NCBI GenBank assembly: GCA_002729275.1
Contig: PBTP01000034.1
Coordinates: forward strand, 8,046-19,779
Origin: Roseibacillus sp.
Lineage (GTDB): Bacteria; Verrucomicrobiota; Verrucomicrobiia; Verrucomicrobiales; Akkermansiaceae
Length of the DNA stretch: 11,734 nucleotides
Direction of reading: 5' to 3'
Numbering within the stretch: position 1 is the first letter of the stretch; every line of letters starts with the position of its first letter. Positions 6,226-11,734 of the stretch are shown in pieces. The translations under genes and the position numbers were made by a program. The notes under the pieces were generated by a model. The model was not told where the DNA came from and did no database searches. It saw only the letters and a list, made by a program, of their open reading frames with translations.

Positions 6226-8793
6226 ATGAGATTAATAATTGCATTCTCCCTCCTGTTCGCCCTGGTACCGCCATTGGTGGCGCAGGAAAATGATCCTCCG
6301 GCACCCCAGAATCCTCCTGCGCCTCCGGCTCCGGCAGCTGAGCCACCAGTGGCTCCTCCGGCCCCGGTTGCCCCGGTTGAGAATCCAGCCGCTCCTGTAG
6401 AAAACCCGGTTGCTCCTCCTGCTCCGGTTCCCGCTCCCGCGCTACCAGGCCTGGTTCCTCCCGCTCCGGGTGAGAACCCCATCAATCCTGACCCTCAGGA
6501 CCCTGTACCCGGAGAGGCCAAACCGGCTATCCTAAATGCACCAGATCCAAACCAGCCTGCTCAGCTTAATGCAGCCAACCTGAACGGTCAGGATATTGCA
6601 GATCTGTATTTCACATACACGGGCAAGAAGGTTCTGGTCAGCCAGGAAGCATCGGCGGCGGAGGTGTCCTTTATTGTGCCCGGCCAAATGACCTACGCTG
6701 AGGCTGCGATGGTGATCGAGAAGAGGCTTGTAATGGAAGGGCTTGAAATTGTTCCTGACGATGATGATCCAAGCTTTGTAAAGCTTGTGCTCTCTAACTC
6801 GCAGACCAGTGGGCCTAAACCCCTTGGGCCTCCTGTTGGTGACGACATTGATCAACTGGAAGGAAAAGTATCTGCTGATGGTTTCGTTACCTACGTGATG
6901 GCTCTGACGTATCTCAAGCCCGATGACGCGCTCCGGGCGTTCCAGTCGGTCGTTCAGCAGTTTGGGTCGGCGGGAACCGTCGCAGCTATTCCGAATGCCG
7001 GATCTGTTGTGATCTCCGGTAACCTCCCGCTCGTTCGGATGCTGGTGGAATTAAAGGAGCGGATTGATGTCCCCTCGGCGCAGGTGGGCACAAAATTCGT
7101 GGAAGTGACCTTTGCCGATGTGGAGGATCTTGCTGCAAGGTTGAATGAGATTTTCAATAGCCAGCGCCAGAACAATAGTACTACTGCAGGGGTTCGAAGA
7201 ACTACGAACAACGCAGCGAATCCAGCAGCGCCGCCGGCACCAAATGCTCCTGCAGCAGCAGCAGCTGCTGCTGCCGCAGCCAATACCCCGGGATCATCCT
7301 CCTCAGCTGGGGAAGACACTCCGATCAACATCATCGCGCAGCCAAGAACCAGTCGTATCTTCCTGATGGGGAGACCGGTGGATATTCTCTTCGTGGAGGG
7401 CCTGATCGCTGACTTTGATGCCCCCAGCTCAAAGCGGAATTTCTTGCGTAAGAAGCTCCGGTATCTACCGGTCACCGAGTTTATTCCCGTGGCTGCTGAT
7501 GCGCTTGAGCGGACCTTGGAAAGCGCAGTTGGAGGCGCGGGAGGAGCCTCTCGTCGCTCTGCCAGTACGACTGGCAGGACAAGTGGAACAAGCAGTCGTC
7601 GGACCACCGGGACCAATACCACGGGCCGCTCCAACGTTGGAACTGGAGGAACCGGAGGAGGTTCACGCGCTCAACTTGCTCAGCAGGATATTCAGACTGC
7701 CCCGGAATCAATTCTCATCGGGAAGACTTTGCTGGTTGGAGATAACATCTCCAACAGCATCGTGGTGAATGGTCCTCCGCACCATATCGAGATCGTGCAG
7801 AGCCTCGTTGATGAGCTGGATCAGCCATCAGAGCAGGTAGCAATCACGGCCGTCTTTGCGCGCTATGATCTTGGTAAAGATCGAAGTTTTGGAGTGGACC
7901 TTGGCCGGCTACTGACCGGGGACAGTGATTTCAGGGGCGCTTTGCAGAATAGAAACGGGGTTCCCTCGGTGATCGACCCGAATACTCTTCTAGATTTCAA
8001 TTCGCTTCTTGGGGCTCCGGGAGCTGCCGCAGGGGGGCTCTCAGCTTATGCTGTGATTGGAGACAACTTCGGGGTTTTCGTGAATGCATTAGAGAGCAAC
8101 AGGAACTTCACAGCGATCTCGCGGCCAACCATTTTCACGACCAATAATGGGGTGGCCAGAATCAGTTCTGGTTCACGGATTGCGGTTCCAACCAGTACTT
8201 TCCAAGGCGGAACCCAGACCGGGTTTTCGACGAACGTGGAGTTCCGCGACATTGTTCTTGAGCTAGAAGTTCGGCCATTGGTGAACTCCGAGGAGGAGGT
8301 AACCCTCGAGATTTCTCTCGTCAGGGACAACATCGGGGAAAATCGGGCGATCCAGGGATTTGGAGAGGTTCCGGATATTGATACTGATGAAATTTCCACC
8401 AGAGTCACGGTGCCCAATCGCTCTACTATCGTTCTCGGAGGACTCATTACTGAGTCGGATACCCGAAGCGGATCAGGAGTTCCTTTCCTTAGTTCAATTC
8501 CGATCCTGAATAAGCTTCTGGGAGTGAGCAGTAAGGACATTCTCCGAGAAGAGCTCGTAATCCTAATCCACCCATCGATCCTCACCGACCCGTCTGAGGT
8601 CGCTGCGTATCAGAAGGCTTTCGATTCGGATAGCAAGGTTTCGCCGCGGGCGCGTGCTTCGGTTCAGAAGGGAGTTTTGCCGCCTCGGGGCGCACTGGCG
8701 CCTGACGACGAGGCTAAGCAAAAGAAAGCTGCCCCGGGTTCCATGATGACATCTCCTGTGCATCGGGCCATGCGTAAGAAAAGTGGACGGTAG
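6226..8793 (+). CDS. gspD: Type II secretion outer-membrane secretin GspD
   Basis: GspD forms the gated outer-membrane channel of the T2SS. The 855-residue protein begins with a signal peptide (1-20, LLFALVPPLVAQ) and a Pro/Ala-rich stretch (about 22-105). The N0 domain follows (about 114-190), then N1 (222-283), N2 (288-402) and N3 (about 406-535). The secretin core (about 536-785) includes SRPTIFTTNNGVARISSGSR, TRVTVPNRSTIVLGGLI and the signature VPFLSSIPILNKLLG (752-766) ahead of EELVILIHPSIL. N2 carries an insert with ten Ala in a row (343-352), and N3 an insert rich in Arg, Ser, Thr and Gly (436-485). The C-terminal 65 residues are basic. Classical GspD is about 650-750 residues, so this one is long. 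Its place at the end of the operon is also unusual. Confidence 0.95.
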   Translation: MRLIIAFSLLFALVPPLVAQENDPPAPQNPPAPPAPAAEPPVAPPAPVAPVENPAAPVENPVAPPAPVPAPALPGLVPPAPGENPINPDPQDPVPGEAKPAILNAPDPNQPAQLNAANLNGQDIADLYFTYTGKKVLVSQEASAAEVSFIVPGQMTYAEAAMVIEKRLVMEGLEIVPDDDDPSFVKLVLSNSQTSGPKPLGPPVGDDIDQLEGKVSADGFVTYVMALTYLKPDDALRAFQSVVQQFGSAGTVAAIPNAGSVVISGNLPLVRMLVELKERIDVPSAQVGTKFVEVTFADVEDLAARLNEIFNSQRQNNSTTAGVRRTTNNAANPAAPPAPNAPAAAAAAAAAANTPGSSSSAGEDTPINIIAQPRTSRIFLMGRPVDILFVEGLIADFDAPSSKRNFLRKKLRYLPVTEFIPVAADALERTLESAVGGAGGASRRSASTTGRTSGTSSRRTTGTNTTGRSNVGTGGTGGGSRAQLAQQDIQTAPESILIGKTLLVGDNISNSIVVNGPPHHIEIVQSLVDELDQPSEQVAITAVFARYDLGKDRSFGVDLGRLLTGDSDFRGALQNRNGVPSVIDPNTLLDFNSLLGAPGAAAGGLSAYAVIGDNFGVFVNALESNRNFTAISRPTIFTTNNGVARISSGSRIAVPTSTFQGGTQTGFSTNVEFRDIVLELEVRPLVNSEEEVTLEISLVRDNIGENRAIQGFGEVPDIDTDEISTRVTVPNRSTIVLGGLITESDTRSGSGVPFLSSIPILNKLLGVSSKDILREELVILIHPSILTDPSEVAAYQKAFDSDSKVSPRARASVQKGVLPPRGALAPDDEAKQKKAAPGSMMTSPVHRAMRKKSGR
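6289..6540 (+). repeat. Pro/Ala-rich coding repeat at the start of GspD
   Basis: This stretch encodes residues 22-105 of GspD, built from variants of short units such as PPAP, VAPPAPV and VENPAAPVENPV. DNA-level near repeats of CTCCTGCTCCGG-type sequence recur. The protein segment must be extended and disordered and lies between the signal peptide and N0 domain. It could act as a flexible tether. Because it is repeated at DNA level, its length may vary between strains. Confidence 0.8.
7252..7281 (+). repeat. Alanine codon run in gspD
   Basis: Ten Ala codons in a row, mostly GCA and GCT, lie in an insert within the N2 domain of GspD (residues 343-352), flanked by Pro/Asn-rich and Ser-rich stretches. 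It is a short microsatellite-like tract that stays in frame. It looks like a linker loop and not a functional site. Confidence 0.9.
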
Positions 8794-8912
8794 GAAGACC
8801 CCGGGTCGTTGTGTTTTGCCCTTTATGGATGGTTATTCCGCCATCTCGCAGGAGGCGCTTGCCATGTGGGCGCGGAATCGCTTCATTAGCGCCCCAGCAA
8901 AATCCCACTTCC
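8794..8912 (+). promoter_or_regulatory. Gap before the TPR gene with a weak promoter candidate
   Basis: The gspD stop and the preferred TPR start are separated by 119 bases, the longest gap within this run of plus-strand genes. TTGCCA at 8859-8864 matches five of six -35 bases, and 17 bases later TTCATT at 8882-8887 matches three of six -10 bases, so a separate promoter for the TPR gene is possible but weak. GGCGCT (8854-8859) can pair with AGCGCC (8888-8893) across a long loop. No T-rich terminator follows gspD, so read-through from the operon is equally likely. Confidence 0.3.
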
Positions 8913-10310
8913 ATGGCCGACCAACCCTCCCAAGCATCGAGTCCTGTTGAAATTTCAGTAGCGGACCTTCCCAAGAACCTTGGAGACCTTGTGCTCAAAG
9001 CAGATGCAGCTATCGAGCAAAATAATCTGGGCTATGCCGTGAAGCTCCTTTTGTCCGTCCTGAAGGCGGAGCCAGGCTTTGTCGACGGCCGGAAAAAGCT
9101 TCGTGTGGCGGAGATGAAGATCGCGGGTCCTCCCAAGAAAAAGGGTCTTTTCGGTGGGGGTGGAGCCGGGAAGTTGAAGGGAAAGGCCAAGAAGGATCCC
9201 GCGGGTGTGATAGATGACATCGAGAAAGAGTTGGAAAAGGATCCCTACAACGCAGGTCTGAACGAATTGCTTCATGATGTCTCCTTTAGCCTGAATATGC
9301 TGGATACCGCGGCCTTCGCACTCGAGACAATCCGGCGCGCAACTCCGGACAATACGAAACTCCTGCATAAACTTGCGACCTTCTATGAGGCGCGGAACAT
9401 GCCCGAAGAGGCTGCCGCAGTTTACAAGGATATCGTTAAGGCCGATCCGACTGACACGGATGCGGTCAAGGGTGAAAAAGATATGACAGCGCGGGCCTCG
9501 ATGGCGCGTAGTCAGGACGCTTCGGGTGCCCTCGTGAAGAAGGATGACAAGGAAACGCTCGCCCTTGAGAAGGCCTCCCGGGCAGCGATGACTCAGGATC
9601 AACTTGAGGAAAAGCGCGATCAGCTGGTCCAGCAATACAATGAGGACGTCAACAATTTCGAAGTGGTTAAGCAGCTAGCTGCCATCTACGAGCAGTCGGA
9701 GGATTGGGCCATGGCTCAGCAGATGTATGAGTGGGCTCATACGCTTTCAGCGGGGGATGCGGCCCTTAAAATGAAGTCCAATAACATGAAGGACCGGGCA
9801 GGGGAGGAAGAGATTCGAGTATTGGAATCCCGTGTGGAGGAAAATCCCGATGATGAAGAGGCTCAAGCGGCCCTTGAGGAGTATCAGCAGACCCGGGCAG
9901 TTGCCCAGGTGGATGAGCGCCGGAAGCGGGTGGAGCAGAATCCAACGGATCCACAATTACGCTATGATCTGGGTCAGGCCCTCTATCATGCAGGCGAATA
10001 CAGCGAGGCGATTCCCCATCTGCAGCAAGCGACCCGAAACCCTCATATTAGAACCAGAGTCCTTTTGCTCCTTGGGCGGACGTTTGACGCAAAAGGAATG
10101 AGCGACATGGCAATCAAGCAGCTGACCGATGCTAATTCAGAGCTTACCGTAATGGATAAGACAAAGAAGGAGGTTCTCTACGAACTCGGCTTAATCCACG
10201 ATAAGGTGTCCAGCAAGGACGATGCGCTCAATTGTTTCAAGCAGATCTACGAGGTGGACTACGGCTACCGGGATGTTGCCCATCGAGTGGAGTCCTCATA
10301 CTCCGGCTAG
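8913..10310 (+). CDS. Cytoplasmic tetratricopeptide-repeat protein
   Basis: The 465-residue product starts MADQPSQASSPVEISV and has no signal peptide or membrane segment, so it should be cytoplasmic. It is helical throughout, with TPR-like units at about 26-55, 112-145, 147-180, 249-282, 346-377 and 419-452; the clearest are LATFYEARNMPEEAAAVYKD and DLGQALYHAGEYSEAIPHLQ. A Lys/Gly-rich loop (about 75-95, KKKGLFGGGG and KLKGKAKK) interrupts the array near the N-terminus and may be a flexible hinge or a nucleic-acid or membrane contact. TPR proteins bind partner proteins; the partner is unknown. Being next to gspD suggests, but does not prove, a link with secretion. A GTG start at 8811 would add 34 residues of Arg/Pro-rich sequence unlike coding sequence, so I reject it. 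Confidence 0.9.
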   Translation: MADQPSQASSPVEISVADLPKNLGDLVLKADAAIEQNNLGYAVKLLLSVLKAEPGFVDGRKKLRVAEMKIAGPPKKKGLFGGGGAGKLKGKAKKDPAGVIDDIEKELEKDPYNAGLNELLHDVSFSLNMLDTAAFALETIRRATPDNTKLLHKLATFYEARNMPEEAAAVYKDIVKADPTDTDAVKGEKDMTARASMARSQDASGALVKKDDKETLALEKASRAAMTQDQLEEKRDQLVQQYNEDVNNFEVVKQLAAIYEQSEDWAMAQQMYEWAHTLSAGDAALKMKSNNMKDRAGEEEIRVLESRVEENPDDEEAQAALEEYQQTRAVAQVDERRKRVEQNPTDPQLRYDLGQALYHAGEYSEAIPHLQQATRNPHIRTRVLLLLGRTFDAKGMSDMAIKQLTDANSELTVMDKTKKEVLYELGLIHDKVSSKDDALNCFKQIYEVDYGYRDVAHRVESSYSG

Positions 10311-10335
10311 CTGCAAGCTGACCCGCAGTAGGCCT

Positions 10336-10950
10336 CTAGAACTTATTCAAGGCATCCACGCAAAAGCGTGACCATGACTCAAGCAGATCGTAGAGTGGTC
10401 CCTGAAGCTCTTCGGTGCTCTTAAATTGGAGATCGCTGAGGGCATCCTCACGAGCCTGGGCCTCCATGCTTTCTAGCTCGAAAAGGTGGACAACTCCGAG
10501 ATGGACACGACCTACGGGGTTGCTGTCGTCATTAAGAAGAGCGACAATCTTCTGCTGGGGACGAGCAGGGAGAGCGATCTCTTCATCGATTTCTCGTGCC
10601 ACCCCAGCGATGTAGGTGGCATGACCCAGGGGGTCGCTCCTCTCGTCAACTGGATTGATGTGTCCTCCAATCCCGAGTGATCCCTGAGCGTGGAGTCTAC
10701 TCTCTCCGCCAGACTTCCCGCGGACATAATGAAGGTAGTGATTCCCAAACCGGAAGATTGAATATGGGATAATCTGTTTGAAGCCGGGGTCATCCTCCGC
10801 GGCTTCTCGATCCATAAAGAAGTTGTTAGAGGGGTCCAGAAGGGTGGGGATATAGTGCTCCGTTTCGGTGGTCAGGCCTTGAAAGGCTCCCAGATCATCT
10901 AAAAGGCTACGCGGAAAAACCAAGACCTCCTCTCCATCATATTTGGACAT
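10336..10950 (-). CDS. Nudix (MutT) family hydrolase-like protein
   Basis: The 204-residue protein reads MSKYDGEEVLVFPRSLLDDL, then a segment IIPYSIFRFGNHYLHYVRGK and a Nudix-like core. The core has GIGGHINPVDE (93-103) and the REIDEE element (119-124) typical of the Nudix helix, where the glutamates bind the catalytic metal. The spacing differs from the standard box: the Gly is about 23 residues before the Arg instead of 14, and the Gly after REIDEE is replaced by Ala. This fits the family described as predicted MutT-like phosphoesterase (COG4112) better than classical MutT. The substrate is unknown, probably a nucleoside diphosphate derivative. A TTG at 10956 could start it two codons earlier, but the ATG at 10950 is preferred. 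It converges on the TPR gene with 25 bases between the stops and no clear terminator. Confidence 0.75.
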   Translation of the reverse strand: MSKYDGEEVLVFPRSLLDDLGAFQGLTTETEHYIPTLLDPSNNFFMDREAAEDDPGFKQIIPYSIFRFGNHYLHYVRGKSGGESRLHAQGSLGIGGHINPVDERSDPLGHATYIAGVAREIDEEIALPARPQQKIVALLNDDSNPVGRVHLGVVHLFELESMEAQAREDALSDLQFKSTEELQGPLYDLLESWSRFCVDALNKF

Positions 10951-11044
10951 GCCCAACTCTGGATCTGAACAGTGGTGATTCGAACTGCTAAATCAAAACC
11001 TGAATGGGAACAGCTGTTAAAAACTCTCAGGTCTTCCAGGGCTC
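10951..11044. other. Gap between the minus-strand genes with a short palindrome
   Basis: The 94 bases between the DUF5069 stop and the Nudix start contain the perfect ten-base palindrome AACAGCTGTT at 11009-11018. No promoter or terminator is evident on the minus strand, so the two genes may be cotranscribed. The palindrome could be an operator half-site pair or chance. Confidence 0.35.
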
Positions 11045-11569
11045 CTACTGTGGTGGTGTTGTGGAGGTGGAGGTAATCAGCTCGAGGATCTTCTTATCCT
11101 TGTCACCAGCAGCCCACACGTGACGAAGAAAGTCAGCAGGGTGAATGCCTTTCTCACGAAGGAAGGCACGGTCTCCGCCACAGCAATACATAATGTCGGG
11201 ATCAAGTTCGCCGCGGAGTTTTGCGCGAGCTTTAGTTATGATCCGGGGAAGGTAGGCGATGTCTCCCAGGGTGTCTCCGAAAGTCGGCAGATCTTCTCTT
11301 GTGATTTCTTTGTCACTGGGTTCGCCATTCTGAACGACTTGCAGGTAATCACGGCGAACAGCGGCAATTAACAGAGCCGTGGTGGGTGCAGGGGCGTTTT
11401 CATCGACATGGTCTTCAATGAAATCGAATAGTTCCCGCGGCTTGCAGCCAATACCCTTGAGGAATTTCAGATCTTCTGCGCTATAGTAGCCCTCGAAGTC
11501 GCTATTGCCAGCCTGGTAGAGCTCTACACAGCGATTAAAAAGGAGAGTAAATTGTTCATTCCAAGTCAT
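11045..11569 (-). CDS. DUF5069 domain protein
   Basis: The 174-residue protein ends in a segment typical of DUF5069: LGDIAYLPRIITKARAKLRG, then ELDPDIMYCCGGDRAFLREK and GIHPADFLRHVWAA (about 101-154). The LPRxxxKARAxLxG pattern is the best mark of the family. DUF5069 has no established function; members are common in Verrucomicrobiota and Planctomycetota. The N-terminal 100 residues are helical and carry no motif I know. No signal peptide is visible, so it is probably cytoplasmic. It is followed on the same strand by the Nudix gene, with no obvious joint pathway. The start is supported by an AGGA a few bases upstream. Confidence 0.85.
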   Translation of the reverse strand: MTWNEQFTLLFNRCVELYQAGNSDFEGYYSAEDLKFLKGIGCKPRELFDFIEDHVDENAPAPTTALLIAAVRRDYLQVVQNGEPSDKEITREDLPTFGDTLGDIAYLPRIITKARAKLRGELDPDIMYCCGGDRAFLREKGIHPADFLRHVWAAGDKDKKILELITSTSTTPPQ

Positions 11570-11734
11570 GTTTCCTGCTCAGTTGAGGTCTCAAAGGTCG
11601 ATCTGTCAACCATGGTGGTTCGAGGATACGCAGGATGATGGCAGCAAGGATGATTTTGAAGGGTAGCTAGTCAAATTATTGACGATACGAGTGCAGGTCA
11701 CACGGCCTGCGTGCAAGCGAATCAGGGCGTCTTC
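11570..11734. other. Right-edge region without an assigned gene
   Basis: Apart from the ribosome binding site I see no supported gene. GCAGG (11693-11697) and CCTGC (11706-11710) form a weak hairpin. On the minus strand an AATAAT about 105 bases upstream of the DUF5069 start could be a -10 element but has no well-spaced -35. A minus-strand frame is open from the right edge to a stop at 11606-11608, but its Ser-rich translation does not look like a conserved C-terminus. Confidence 0.4.
11573..11576 (-). promoter_or_regulatory. Ribosome binding site of the DUF5069 gene
   Basis: On the minus strand the sequence before the start reads GAGCAGGAAACATG. AGGA lies three bases before the ATG at 11569, close but usable. 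It is the clearest Shine-Dalgarno-like element in the window; most other genes here lack one, and several rely on overlap with the preceding gene. Confidence 0.6.

Noticed and set aside
6954..7634. Long minus-strand open frame opposite gspD
   Set aside because: It arises from the GC-rich low-complexity part of gspD; its Ala/Val/Arg-rich translation mirrors that composition bias.
8811..8912. Upstream GTG start for the TPR protein
   Set aside because: The extra 34 residues (Arg/Pro/Cys-rich) look like translated non-coding sequence, and MADQPSQ at 8913 is a natural start.
8955..9635. Long minus-strand open frame opposite the TPR gene
   Set aside because: It is antisense to a clear TPR coding region and shows no family motif.
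10311..10335. Bidirectional terminator between the convergent TPR and Nudix genes
   Set aside because: Only a four-base CTGC/GCAG pairing and no T-run on either strand; not a credible intrinsic terminator.
11612..11635. GGTTCGA sequence resembling a tRNA T-loop
   Set aside because: The flanking bases do not form a T-stem, and no acceptor, D or anticodon arm can be built around it.
11606..11734. Minus-strand frame open to the right edge (42 codons)
   Set aside because: Could be the end of a gene outside the window, but the translation is Ser-rich, ends CVSSNHHG, and matches no family I know. The evidence is too weak for a feature.

Overview
The window is a block of bacterial chromosome that I read as a divergent type II secretion system (T2SS) operon. 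It is flanked on the left by the tail of a probable sulfatase gene and on the right by two genes on the opposite strand. The protein families (a DUF5069 protein, a MutT-like Nudix protein, a sulfatase next to secretion genes, and strongly divergent Gsp proteins with low-complexity tails) point to Verrucomicrobiota, perhaps the Opitutae/Puniceicoccales group. That placement is an inference from gene style; there is no rRNA or other phylogenetic marker here.

Layout. Bases 2-118 (+) are the last 38 codons of a sulfatase-like gene. A gene-free gap follows, with no recognisable promoter. From 371 to 8793 (+) lies a tightly packed operon: gspG, gspH, gspI, gspJ, gspK, gspL, gspM, an unassigned exported protein, and gspD. 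Most junctions are ATGA or longer overlaps, so translational coupling is likely. A cytoplasmic TPR protein (8913-10310, +) follows after a 118-base gap. Two minus-strand genes converge on it: a Nudix-family protein (10336-10950) and a DUF5069 protein (11045-11569). The last 165 bases hold only a ribosome binding site and a doubtful open stretch.

How the parts fit. GspG is the major pseudopilin. GspH, GspI, GspJ and GspK are the minor pseudopilins that cap the periplasmic pseudopilus. GspL and GspM form the inner-membrane assembly platform, and GspD is the outer-membrane secretin. The GspE ATPase, GspF platform protein, prepilin peptidase GspO and a canonical GspC are not in the window and must be elsewhere if the system works. 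The protein between gspM and gspD has an export signal and a small beta-rich domain like the homology region of GspC, so it is the best candidate for the missing link between platform and secretin.

What is unusual: gspD is at the distal end of the operon. GspJ has a 72-residue Arg/Gly/Ser tail, GspH has a very acidic stretch, the GspC-like protein has a basic Pro-rich tail, and GspD has a Pro/Ala-rich start, two low-complexity insertions and a basic C-terminus. These oppositely charged, probably disordered segments are the most interesting feature of the window. I saw no mobile element, CRISPR array, tRNA or convincing terminator.
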